This document shows positions 7,088 to 13,641 of a stretch of DNA of 18,277 bases, piece by piece (within the stretch, counting starts at the first letter, position 1; every line of letters starts with the position of its first letter). The stretch is taken from contig DAHVOT010000013.1 of NCBI GenBank assembly GCA_027318675.1, positions 1 through 18,277 of the forward strand. Reading direction: 5' to 3'. A model generated the notes under the pieces. That model was not told where the DNA came from and searched no databases. It worked only from the letters and a program-made list of their open reading frames with translations. Source of the DNA: an archaeon. GTDB taxonomy: Archaea > Nanobdellota > Nanobdellia > Pacearchaeales > GW2011-AR1. The position numbers and the translations under genes are program-made.

Positions 7088-7162
7088 TCAATCATCAAGG
7101 CCCAAATCATCGATGACTTGATCTAGATCCTCTTCTTCGAAGAAATCTGATTCTTCACTCAT
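7088..7162 (-). CDS. Putative 24-residue acidic microprotein
   Basis: ATG at 7162 is preceded by GAGGT with a 5-nt spacer. The peptide starts MSEESDFFEEEDLDQVIDD and ends LGLDD before TGA. It is almost wholly acidic, with a spaced hydrophobic pattern (FF, L, VI, L, L) that could form an amphipathic helix. An in-frame ATG at 7174 would add MRSK. GC-richer codons (GGC, GTC, ATC, CTT) set it apart from the surrounding spacer. It is convergent with the metzincin gene (stops 20 bp apart) and lies upstream, on the opposite strand, of tRNA-Tyr. No family is recognised; charge mimicry of nucleic acid or binding to a basic partner is possible. Confidence 0.5.
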   Translation of the reverse strand: MSEESDFFEEEDLDQVIDDLGLDD

Positions 7163-7322
7163 TTTTGACCTCATTTTATGCTTTTTTATGTATCCAGAGG
7201 TTTTTAAATTCTTCTATTTTACGAAGATATAGATAAAGAATATAGTTCCATACAAAAATTTACCGTCGAGAATTTTCAAAAAAATTGGCTAATTTCCACA
7301 TCTACATTTAAAATAGATAATC

Positions 7323-7330
7323 TTTTTAAA
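7323..7330 (+). promoter_or_regulatory. TATA box for tRNA-Tyr
   Basis: TTTTTAAA centred about 47 bases before the tRNA 5' end, predicting transcription from about 7352 with a leader near 22 nt, much like the spacing at tRNA-Asp in this window. Confidence 0.45.
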
Positions 7331-7350
7331 GACTTAATCTTATGATTTAT

Positions 7351-7365
7351 TGTCACAGTGTGACA
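7351..7365. promoter_or_regulatory. Perfect 15-bp palindrome, candidate operator
   Basis: TGTCACAGTGTGACA is an uninterrupted inverted repeat with 7-bp arms around a single G. It lies between the TATA box and the tRNA-Tyr gene, over the predicted transcription start. The one-base centre is too small for an RNA hairpin loop, so a dimeric DNA-binding protein site is the more natural reading. Confidence 0.4.
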
Positions 7366-7373
7366 TATACTTT

Positions 7374-7537
7374 CCCTCCATAGCTCAGTGGTTAGAGCGT
7401 CTGGCTGTAGCTTATAGCTAATGTGGACATTCCATAAAAATAGTGGATTAGAATGAAACATGATAAGCCATTCCTGAAGGAATCTGTGAATGAAAGCAGA
7501 CCCCGGAAGATCCCAAGTTCGACTCTTGGTGGAGGGA
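7374..7537 (+). tRNA. tRNA-Tyr (GTA) with a 91-nt archaeal intron
   Basis: Exon 1 is 7374-7410 and exon 2 is 7502-7537, giving a 73-nt tRNA. The acceptor stem is CCCTCCA with TGGAGGG (C1-G72, the archaeal tRNA-Tyr identity pair), with A73; the D arm is GCTC/GAGC; the anticodon stem TCTGG/CCGGA encloses CTGTAGC (anticodon GTA); the variable loop is AGATC; the T arm is CCAAG-TTCGACT-CTTGG. CCA is not encoded. T5 follows the gene (7538-7542), a likely archaeal terminator. Confidence 0.95.
7411..7501 (+). other. tRNA-Tyr intron at canonical position 37/38 with bulge-helix-bulge
   Basis: The splice junctions form the canonical archaeal motif. A central 4-bp helix pairs CTGT (7405-7408) with GCAG (7496-7499). 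Three-base bulges AGC (7409-7411) and ACC (7500-7502) flank it, each cut after its second base. The anticodon stem forms the outer helix. The inner helix is weak (TT with AA, then a mismatch). Inside the intron are short hairpins such as AATGT-GG-ACATT and ATTCC-TGAA-GGAAT. No endonuclease ORF fits inside. Confidence 0.88.
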
Positions 7538-7610
7538 TTTTTCTTCGAGAAAATTACTTCTATATAAAAAATTATATAATATTTTTAAACACTAAAAACT
7601 TAAGTAATTC

Positions 7611-8114
7611 ATGAAAAAGTGGATGAGCCTTTCAATAATAAGTCTCCTATTAATAATAATTGCCATAGGTATTTTGCTTCCAAAAGGGATGGTTGGAAAA
7701 ATACAAGGAAGATTAATAGAAGAAAAATATCCAGATGAAACACCTACAAGCTATGAAATAATCCAGGAAAACTCAATAAATCAAAATTTATCTCAGTATA
7801 TTTTTCTAAATTATACTTGTGAAGATTATAATAACCAGATAAGATGCAATGGAGAAGTTAAATATACTGGACCTGAAGAATATATTACCCCAGATATGTA
7901 TGTAAGACTTTATTGTTATAATGAGAATAAATTCGAAGGAACAAACAAAACAGAAGACTGCACATTGGATAATGATTACCTTTATCTAGGGAAAATGAAT
8001 TCAAATAAAAACAAAGTAGAATATCAGTTAAAATGTTTTTATGGTGAAGATAAAACATTTAAAGTTAAAATAGGGGTAAGCGACGGTGTTGTAGTCTATC
8101 CATATAGATGTTAA
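7611..8114 (+). CDS. Membrane-anchored Cys-containing extracellular protein, unknown function
   Basis: This 167-residue protein has a signal-anchor helix at about residues 7-24 and a soluble outer part. The outer part holds six Cys (70, 79, 102, 117, 142 and the last residue 167), an even number that suits three disulfides, and several N-glycosylation-type sequons (NYT, NKT). The pattern ends in VVVYPYRC. TTTTTAAA at 7582-7589 is centred 25 bases before the ATG, so the transcript is probably leaderless. It is convergent with the VWA gene, with only 6 bp between the two stop codons. No family is recognised. Confidence 0.72.
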   Translation: MKKWMSLSIISLLLIIIAIGILLPKGMVGKIQGRLIEEKYPDETPTSYEIIQENSINQNLSQYIFLNYTCEDYNNQIRCNGEVKYTGPEEYITPDMYVRLYCYNENKFEGTNKTEDCTLDNDYLYLGKMNSNKNKVEYQLKCFYGEDKTFKVKIGVSDGVVVYPYRC

Positions 8115-8120
8115 AAAAGA

Positions 8121-9362
8121 TTATCCTGAAAGAATCCAGGAATCAAATAAAGGCCCTATTTCTTCCCTTCCTGATTTAAGTAAAATAACTGGGTAAATTT
8201 CAATCTTAACAATTTCTCCTTCTAATTTACCTGTTAAATCAAAAGAATAGCTTTTAATTTGAAGGTTCTGTGGAAGTTCAGATATCCTCTCTTTATAGTC
8301 ATTAGTTTCGTTGTAAAACACAATATAAAGATAATTAAAACGATTTGAGATGACAGATTTAGTTATAATCTCCTCAGAAACTTGCGTATATACATTCATT
8401 AAATCTTCTACATCTAAAGCAGAAAAATTCTGCCCATTTCCACAATCTGCTATTGCTTTAAGCGTAGTGTGATTAACGTCTTCGCCAAATCCAATTGAAT
8501 ATATTGTTAAATTTCTAAGAGTATTATTTGCATCAAACGCTGATCTATTAGCATCAACCATAGGATCAGTTCCAGGTTGTTCAGGACATCCAACAGTTGC
8601 TTCTCCATCACTCATGACAATTATTTTTTTAGTTCTATCATTTGAAGATTGAGATTGCAATCTTCTGGAAGCATTATTTATCCCACAACAAATACAAGTT
8701 CCACCTGCAGCTTGCCAAGAATTAATTGTATTATTAAGTTGAATTATATTAGTAGATAAATCTCTACTTGCAGAAGAAAGAACTCCATTGCTATATGCAA
8801 CTAATCCTATTCTACTCCCTTCAACTTCTGAAATAATATTCAAAAGCTGCCTGTTAGCTTCTTTAGTGGGAGTTAATCTATCCAACCAGACCCCTCTGCA
8901 AGTTACACCAGTACATACATTTCCTCTGCTTACATTTGCTTGTGTGCAATTGTTTCTAGCAGAAGCGGGAGAACCCCCTGGGCCTTGCCAAACTCCTTGT
9001 AAACTAGTACAGCAACTTCTATTAACATTTTTACAAGTAACCATACTTCCAGACAAATCAACAACAGAAATAACATCAGAAGGAACACGAATAGTAATTT
9101 CATTTACTTTCAATTCACTCTCAACTGAAACTTCTCCTCCTGATCTTCTTAAAGAAAGACTAACTGCCCCACCCTCTATCTTAAGTGAGCTAATCTCCAC
9201 ATTCTCTGCAAAAAACTCCTTTTTTATATTTAATATTTCTGATTGACTAACTAAAACATTCCTTAAAACGACCCAAAGTATTGCAATAACAACCAAAGTT
9301 AATAAAACAATTAACAAAGTTGCAACAATCGTTGACATTCCCTTAGAATTAATTTCTTTCAC
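8121..9362 (-). CDS. Type IV pilin-like protein with von Willebrand factor A domain
   Basis: The product is 413 residues. It begins at a GTG, with a class III signal peptide: short basic leader ending SKG, then MSTIVATLLIVLLTLVVIAI, as in archaeal pilins processed by the prepilin peptidase after Gly8. Residues about 97-335 form a VWA domain with a complete metal-ion-dependent adhesion site: DLSGS (Asp102, Ser104, Ser106), GGTCICCG (Thr222) and MSDGE (Asp252). YSIGFGEDVN and a C-terminal helix follow the usual fold. Eight or more Cys, including CC pairs (117-118, 225-226), lie in an insert after the first motif and near Thr222, unusual for VWA. A beta-rich C-terminal segment (about 340-413) ends the protein. 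Likely role: a minor pilin or adhesin tip. TATA-like ATTATAAAAG lies near 9398. Confidence 0.87.
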   Translation of the reverse strand: MKEINSKGMSTIVATLLIVLLTLVVIAILWVVLRNVLVSQSEILNIKKEFFAENVEISSLKIEGGAVSLSLRRSGGEVSVESELKVNEITIRVPSDVISVVDLSGSMVTCKNVNRSCCTSLQGVWQGPGGSPASARNNCTQANVSRGNVCTGVTCRGVWLDRLTPTKEANRQLLNIISEVEGSRIGLVAYSNGVLSSASRDLSTNIIQLNNTINSWQAAGGTCICCGINNASRRLQSQSSNDRTKKIIVMSDGEATVGCPEQPGTDPMVDANRSAFDANNTLRNLTIYSIGFGEDVNHTTLKAIADCGNGQNFSALDVEDLMNVYTQVSEEIITKSVISNRFNYLYIVFYNETNDYKERISELPQNLQIKSYSFDLTGKLEGEIVKIEIYPVILLKSGREEIGPLFDSWILSG

Positions 9363-9404
9363 CTTAATTTACCTGTTCTAAAAAGATTTTCTTTCTTTTA
9401 TAAT

Positions 9405-10796
9405 TTACTGTCCTTCTAAATCCTTTGGTGTTCTTGGTTCAAGCATAAAGAAAGCTTGGTTTGACTGAGCTTCTTTAACTTTACCTTCTTTTTCATATAC
9501 TGCAGTTACAGGAGGCAAAGCAAACTTTCCTAAAACACCTATCTTAGAATAAATTATATAAGAGAATACTCTTCTTTCCCCAGGCTGCATTCTTTCAAAG
9601 TTCCATTCAATCCTCTTAGTCTTTTCATCTATTCTTGAAGGTTGTTCTCCTCCAAATCTTTCATGTATCTTTGTCAAATAAGGCAATCTATCTATTACAC
9701 TTATTCTTTCAAGGAAATTCTTAGCTTCAACAAGGATCATTACTTTAAGGGCAAACTCTCCGCCTTTAGCATTAACAAAAGTAACTTTCTTTTTAAGAAC
9801 AATATTTCTATTAGATGTTTTTTTAACAAGTATAACAACTAAAACAATCAAAAGGACTATTGCAAAAGGAAGAATCCAGTTTGTTCTTACATTTATTTTC
9901 AAAACTTCTCCAGGTTCTAATTCATTATACCAAGTATAATATACCACTAAGCCTTCTCTGTCAACAGTATTTGGTTCTGGGCTAAAATGAGTAAATAATC
10001 TTGAAAGGACATTCTTCTTGACAACAGTTTCTGTTGCTGTAAGAACATTACCTTCATTTGTTTTTTCAATTAGATTAGTATTTATTATAAACCCGTATGT
10101 CTTTTTATTTGTAGTAAGTATATCTTTCTCAGAAAACTTTAAAGTCCCATCAACAACACCTTCTAAGCCTTTAGCATTAATCTCAGCTTCAAAAGTATAA
10201 TAACCAGCCATTAATTTTTTGAATTCTTCTTTATCCAATGTTATTGTAAAATCATTTCTCTGATTAGGTCCTAAAGTAAATTCTTTTGTAAACTCAAAAA
10301 AAGGAGAACTAAATATGACTCTAACTTCTCCAAAATCAAACTTAACCTTATTGTGTACATAAACATTCAAAGATTTAGATTCAGGATCAAAATCCTCTGC
10401 ACCAATTTCAAATGCATCTTCAAAGTTAATAATTTCTATAGTCAAAGTATCTGCAACTTCCTCTCCATTATTATTTCTTATATAATAATCAAAAGTATAA
10501 TACCCTGGTTTTGTATTTTCATAAGGATAAATCTGAAGCGTTACATCCTGTGCTTTTTTTCCTTCAAGATATACTTCTTTAGGAGAAAGTTCTTGACCAA
10601 AAAAGCTGTAAAAGAAAACCTTTTCAGAAGATCCAGAATTAGTTATCTTTAAATCAAATGTAGCAGGCTCGTTTAATCCAGAGATGCAAACTTCATTTGA
10701 ACCTATTTTTTCAACTTCAATATCTAATGCAAGAGTAAAAGGAACAACTAATAAGGAGAATAAAGCCATTAAAGATAATACCACAATCTTTTTCAT
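9405..10796 (-). CDS. Ig-like membrane protein with predicted cytoplasmic DUF11-like domain
   Basis: The product is 463 residues: signal peptide (1-23); Ig-like beta domains at about 25-125 and 130-225 with NxGSS-type turns typical of NPCBM-associated/COG1470 domains; a linker domain (about 230-305); a transmembrane helix (about 307-325); then KKTSNRNIVLKKK, strongly basic and hence probably cytoplasmic. Residues about 338-453 are again beta-rich (FLERISVIDRLPYL, MQPGERRVFSYIIYSKIGVL), resembling the DUF11 repeat family normally found outside cells. The promoter CCTTAAATATC (10816-10826) with an upstream purine-rich BRE-like CGAAA lies about 25 bases before the ATG. It is followed 42 bp later by the VWA pilin gene, so the two may work together. 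No enzyme motif is visible. Confidence 0.75.
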   Translation of the reverse strand: MKKIVVLSLMALFSLLVVPFTLALDIEVEKIGSNEVCISGLNEPATFDLKITNSGSSEKVFFYSFFGQELSPKEVYLEGKKAQDVTLQIYPYENTKPGYYTFDYYIRNNNGEEVADTLTIEIINFEDAFEIGAEDFDPESKSLNVYVHNKVKFDFGEVRVIFSSPFFEFTKEFTLGPNQRNDFTITLDKEEFKKLMAGYYTFEAEINAKGLEGVVDGTLKFSEKDILTTNKKTYGFIINTNLIEKTNEGNVLTATETVVKKNVLSRLFTHFSPEPNTVDREGLVVYYTWYNELEPGEVLKINVRTNWILPFAIVLLIVLVVILVKKTSNRNIVLKKKVTFVNAKGGEFALKVMILVEAKNFLERISVIDRLPYLTKIHERFGGEQPSRIDEKTKRIEWNFERMQPGERRVFSYIIYSKIGVLGKFALPPVTAVYEKEGKVKEAQSNQAFFMLEPRTPKDLEGQ

Positions 10797-10815
10797 AAAA
10801 TGATTAAAGGAATTT

Positions 10816-10826
10816 GATATTTAAGG
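10816..10826 (-). promoter_or_regulatory. BRE/TATA promoter of the 9405-10796 gene
   Basis: The minus strand reads CCGAAATCCTTAAATATC, a purine-rich BRE followed by a TATA element centred about 25 bases before the ATG; the transcript is predicted to be leaderless. Confidence 0.55.
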
Positions 10827-10897
10827 ATTTCGGTTGGTAAAAATTAAAGAATTTTTATTAAAATTTAGATTAAAAAATAAAATAAAAAATAGAAAGT

Positions 10898-11401
10898 TTA
10901 TCTTTTTCCTTCTAAATCTAAGAAAGCTTTTGCCTGCGATAAAAATTCATTACAATCTCCAACTAATTTTCCTTCATACTCTTTAACTCTTGAATATATG
11001 ACCCACTTCTCATATATTCCTCTCATAAATTTCTGAGAAGAAGTATGTTCAAATTTACCGTCGTAATCTTTAACTAATGTACCTTTAATTGAAACCTCCA
11101 CGCTTCCTTTATTCATTTTCAATTTCTTTCCATCCTGAACAATTTCAACACTAGTAAGATTAATTACCTCAAAACCAACATCGACTTTAAATTGAAAATA
11201 ATCTGTAACTTTCCTTAACCCTTCCCACTCCACTTTTATATTCTTTGCATCACCAGTTATTTTCTCAGCATATTTTTTTTCAATCACATCCAAACTTGAT
11301 TCATCAGTAAGCCATTGATAGCAAAACTTATAGAACTCTTTAAAATCCATAAGTCCATCATACTTAATTTTGCTTGAAAATATCTTGTCTTTTTCAGCCA
11401 T
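10898..11401 (-). CDS. Soluble conserved-looking protein downstream of ribosomal genes, unknown function
   Basis: This 167-residue protein has no signal peptide or membrane helix. It reads as one alpha/beta domain: N-terminal MAEKDKIFSSKIKYDG, an aromatic helix (FKEFYKFCYQWL, about 21-32), then alternating strands (IKVEWEGLRKV, FQFKVDVGFEVI, SVEVSIKGTLVKDY) and a C-terminal helix (LSQAKAFLDLEGKR). The strand-rich middle with a Trp and charged edges suggests a ligand-binding or protein-binding sheet, but I do not recognise a family. It starts 52 bp after L24e. A TATTTAAATA run (11428-11437) about 30 bases upstream gives it a possible promoter of its own, although read-through from the ribosomal operon is plausible. 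Confidence 0.7.
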   Translation of the reverse strand: MAEKDKIFSSKIKYDGLMDFKEFYKFCYQWLTDESSLDVIEKKYAEKITGDAKNIKVEWEGLRKVTDYFQFKVDVGFEVINLTSVEIVQDGKKLKMNKGSVEVSIKGTLVKDYDGKFEHTSSQKFMRGIYEKWVIYSRVKEYEGKLVGDCNEFLSQAKAFLDLEGKR

Positions 11402-11452
11402 CTTTCTTTATATAATAATAAAATCTTTATTTAAATATTCTTCGATAGATTA

Positions 11453-11617
11453 TTACTCTTTATTCTTTTTAGAAACCCATCTAACCTTACGCCTCTTCAT
11501 CAACATATTTTTTCTACATTTTGAAGAACATAAATAATTAATTGAACCGTCTTTTAAGATTAAAGTAAGTCCTTTATGTATATCATACTGTTTTCCACAA
11601 TAAACGCATTTTGGCAT
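11453..11617 (-). CDS. rpl24e: Ribosomal protein L24e (eL24)
   Basis: This 54-residue protein from the ATG at 11617 is the usual archaeal length. It begins MPKCVYCGKQYDIHKG and has the four-Cys zinc site: CxxC (residues 4 and 7) and CSSKC (30s), the treble-clef form of this family. It ends in a basic tail (RRKVRWVSKKNKE). The frame is open upstream, but the extra residues lie inside S28e, and the ATG follows the S28e stop by one base with GGGAAG about 12 nt upstream. It belongs to the large subunit, near the L3/L14 interface in known ribosomes. Confidence 0.96.
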   Translation of the reverse strand: MPKCVYCGKQYDIHKGLTLILKDGSINYLCSSKCRKNMLMKRRKVRWVSKKNKE

Positions 11618-11618
11618 T

Positions 11619-11909
11619 TTAACTATAACTTCCCTTAGTAATATTAGATTTAATTCTTCTAGCCTCAATTTCAGTTTCTCTGAGCATTAAAGTATCCCCT
11701 ATTCTTATTGGCCCCTTAACATTTCTTCTCATACTTCTTCCTTTATCCCTTCCTGCCTGAACTAAACATTTAACTTGAGTAATTTCTCCTCTAAAGCCAG
11801 TTCTCCCAAGAATTTCTTCAACAACAGCAGGAACAGCTTCTTCTGTAACAATCTTATCACTACCTTTAGATCCTTGCTGTTTTACGTCCTGTTTTTTCTG
11901 TTCTTTCAT
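11619..11909 (-). CDS. rps28e: Ribosomal protein S28e (eS28)
   Basis: This 96-residue protein contains the S28e core: ILGRTGFRGEITQVKCLV (about 34-51), GRDKGR, RRNVKGPIRIGDTLML and the invariant RETEIEARR near the end. The family is normally about 70 residues; here a 20-odd-residue Lys/Gln/Glu-rich N-terminal extension precedes the core. The ATG at 11909 has no clear Shine-Dalgarno sequence and lies 14 bp after the L7Ae stop, so coupled translation is likely. Small-subunit protein at the mRNA exit channel/platform. In-frame starts are few between 11909 and the core, so the extension seems real. Confidence 0.96.
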   Translation of the reverse strand: MKEQKKQDVKQQGSKGSDKIVTEEAVPAVVEEILGRTGFRGEITQVKCLVQAGRDKGRSMRRNVKGPIRIGDTLMLRETEIEARRIKSNITKGSYS

Positions 11910-11923
11910 TTTAGATTATAGAA

Positions 11924-12223
11924 TCATTTTAATCCAGCAATATCTTTTTGACTATCACCGGCTTCTATGACTGCAACTGAAGAAGTTGGAACTTTTATTC
12001 CAACAGCAATGCCTAATTTCTGTCTGCTATCCACTTCTTTGCATAAAATATTTTTCTCCTTGCATAACATAGGCAAGTGTTGAACAATTTCTTTTGGCTG
12101 AACATCGCCTGCATATACAACAAGCTTAGCAGTTCCTCTTTCGATTGCTTTTGTAACTTCATTAGTGCCTTTTTCTATTTTTCCGGTCTTTCTTGCTTTT
12201 TCAATGATTTGGTAAATGTCCAT
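11924..12223 (-). CDS. rpl7ae: Ribosomal protein L7Ae (K-turn-binding protein)
   Basis: The product is 99 residues from the ATG at 12223, which has AAGGA with a 7-nt spacer. Upstream in-frame options are ATG 12250 and TTG 12265. The RNA-binding signature ARKTGKIEKGTNEVTKAIER (residues 10-29) and the LVVYAGDV and VPTSSVAVIE segments identify L7Ae, which binds kink-turns in 23S rRNA, box C/D and H/ACA guide RNPs and archaeal RNase P. Archaeal versions are usually about 120 residues, so even the longest start gives a slightly short protein, lacking part of the N-terminal strand-helix. It is first in the L7Ae-S28e-L24e operon. The usual downstream ndk and infB are absent. Confidence 0.95.
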   Translation of the reverse strand: MDIYQIIEKARKTGKIEKGTNEVTKAIERGTAKLVVYAGDVQPKEIVQHLPMLCKEKNILCKEVDSRQKLGIAVGIKVPTSSVAVIEAGDSQKDIAGLK

Positions 12224-12239
12224 TTTATTTTCCTTAAGT

Positions 12240-12296
12240 TTATTTTCCATCGCTAAAAAACACAAAAGAGAATCGATTATCCTCCCTTATGTTCAT
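12240..12296 (-). CDS. Possible 18-residue leader ORF upstream of L7Ae
   Basis: ATG at 12296 lies about 30 bases after a TATA run (12321-12332), where leaderless genes of this window begin. The 18 codons start MNIREDNRFSFVFF and end at TAA (12240-12242), covering the alternative L7Ae starts at 12250 and 12265 in another frame. The L7Ae ribosome binding site and ATG (12223) follow directly. It may be a translated leader, or just untranslated leader. Confidence 0.35.
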   Translation of the reverse strand: MNIREDNRFSFVFFSDGK

Positions 12297-12320
12297 TGGA
12301 TTAATTATTAAAAAAGAGTT

Positions 12321-12332
12321 CATTTAAAAATG
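12321..12332 (-). promoter_or_regulatory. Candidate TATA box of the L7Ae-S28e-L24e operon
   Basis: The minus strand reads CATTTTTAAATG here, predicting transcription from about 12300. A second AT run (12301-12316) could serve instead and would start about 17 bases further in. The leader contains GGGAGG and a small hairpin (12268-12284) with stem GAGGAT/ATTCTC. Confidence 0.45.
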
Positions 12333-12358
12333 TTTGGATATCTATTTTTCTTGTAATT

Positions 12359-13588
12359 TTAACTAATATTTTGCTTTTCTTCATCTCTATTTTCTTTTTT
12401 ATTTTCCTTATCTTCTTTTAATTTATTATTCTCTTTTGAATCTTCTTTTTTTTCTTTAGCTTCTTTCTCTTTTTCCTGGATTTTCTTTTTATCTTGAATG
12501 CGTTTAATTGTTCTCCAAACAATTAATGCTATTAAAAGTATTAATATAATCAATATCGAATTAACTAAGAAGAACACTAACCTACCGAAGAAAGTGCTCT
12601 GTCCACCCATTATAACTTCAAAATGCGCACTTGAAGGTGCTACACCATTAGGATATATTAATTCCAGTCCAACAATATACTGTCCAAGTGGCAATACTCC
12701 TGTATCAAAATTTCTTTTGAAATTAACCTGACTATCCACTAATACAGTTTCGCTTCTTGTAAGATAGACTTTCCCTTCATAATCTTTTATAACGTAATTA
12801 AGAGTAACATCCATTCTTTCTTTGTCTCCAATAGGAATTAAAGTAACAGAAGTTCTCAATTTATCTCCCTGTGGAACAAGATAGTCCTTATTCAAAACAA
12901 TTATGTTTGAGTCGAATAATAATAATTTTTCTTGTACATTTAAATAGACACTTACATTTTTACCATCCATAAATAGAGTTCCATTATATCTTCCAGTATT
13001 ATTTGGAGCTGAAAATCTTACTCTTAATTCATGAATCTCTCCTGCAGACAAATATAGATTAAAAGAATCTACCCATCTATTCCTATTTTCATCCCAAAAA
13101 TTAACTATTAAATCAGGATCAAAATCCTCACTGTAAACTGAAAAATTAGTTGAGGAATCTTTATCTAAATTAGTTATACCCACTGTCTCTTCTAAATTGG
13201 TATTAAGCAACATTGCTCGTCTTATTTCAGTAGGATCTATTCTTATATAAGGTTGTCCAGGAATATGCGGCTCTATAGTACCACCACCTCCGCCTCCTCC
13301 GCCTCCTTCCTCTTCTTCATCTTGACAAGTAGCTGAACAACCGTCTCCATTCTCATAATTCCCGTCATCGCATTCCTCATAAGGTTCTTCTAAAATTCCA
13401 TTACCACAAGAAGAAAGAATCTGTGGTTCTTCAAAACCTGAAAAAAATCCTTCAAGATACATATCTGGATTAATAACAATTCCATTTCCTCCTCCAGAAT
13501 TCAAAGAAATAACGTCTGCATTAATAATCTGAATTGTCAAGACAGCAAAAAATACAGATAAAATCAATGCAAAGACACTCTTTTTCAT
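12359..13588 (-). CDS. DUF4215/Ig-like membrane surface protein with charged cytoplasmic tail
   Basis: The product is 409 residues from the ATG at 13588, chosen because TTTATTAA (13610-13617) is centred 25 bases upstream; in-frame ATGs at 13594 and 13603 are alternatives. Order: signal peptide (1-24); Gly-rich patch; one Cys-rich DUF4215/Myxococcus-type repeat (CGNGILEEPYEECDDGN, 61-89, six Cys) of the type also seen in the 3537-4772 protein; an EEEE-(G)9 hinge (91-103); Ig-like domains (about 110-215 and 220-328) with sequons NFS, NNT, NGT, NVS; transmembrane helix (about 336-358); then a 50-residue Lys/Glu tail with hardly any hydrophobic residue, probably disordered or helical in the cytoplasm. 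Likely a surface adhesin or scaffold with an internal contact. Confidence 0.82.
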   Translation of the reverse strand: MKKSVFALILSVFFAVLTIQIINADVISLNSGGGNGIVINPDMYLEGFFSGFEEPQILSSCGNGILEEPYEECDDGNYENGDGCSATCQDEEEEGGGGGGGGGTIEPHIPGQPYIRIDPTEIRRAMLLNTNLEETVGITNLDKDSSTNFSVYSEDFDPDLIVNFWDENRNRWVDSFNLYLSAGEIHELRVRFSAPNNTGRYNGTLFMDGKNVSVYLNVQEKLLLFDSNIIVLNKDYLVPQGDKLRTSVTLIPIGDKERMDVTLNYVIKDYEGKVYLTRSETVLVDSQVNFKRNFDTGVLPLGQYIVGLELIYPNGVAPSSAHFEVIMGGQSTFFGRLVFFLVNSILIILILLIALIVWRTIKRIQDKKKIQEKEKEAKEKKEDSKENNKLKEDKENKKENRDEEKQNIS

Positions 13589-13641
13589 AGACATACAAGT
13601 CAAACAATGTTAATAAAAGTTATGAAAAATAAAAAATAAAA

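Noticed and set aside
7276..7461. 61-codon ORF on the minus strand
   Set aside because: It runs through the tRNA-Tyr gene and part of its intron; shadow frame.
8114..8121. Terminator hairpin between convergent genes
   Set aside because: Only 6 bp separate the stops and no dyad or long T-run is present; the transcripts probably overlap.
8788..9246. 152-codon ORF on the plus strand
   Set aside because: Antisense to the VWA domain gene, whose motifs are unmistakable; the plus-strand product has no coherent domain or start signal.
11618..11668. Longer L24e starting at 11668
   Set aside because: The extra residues overlap S28e and are absent from the family; ATG 11617 follows the S28e stop and gives the normal length.
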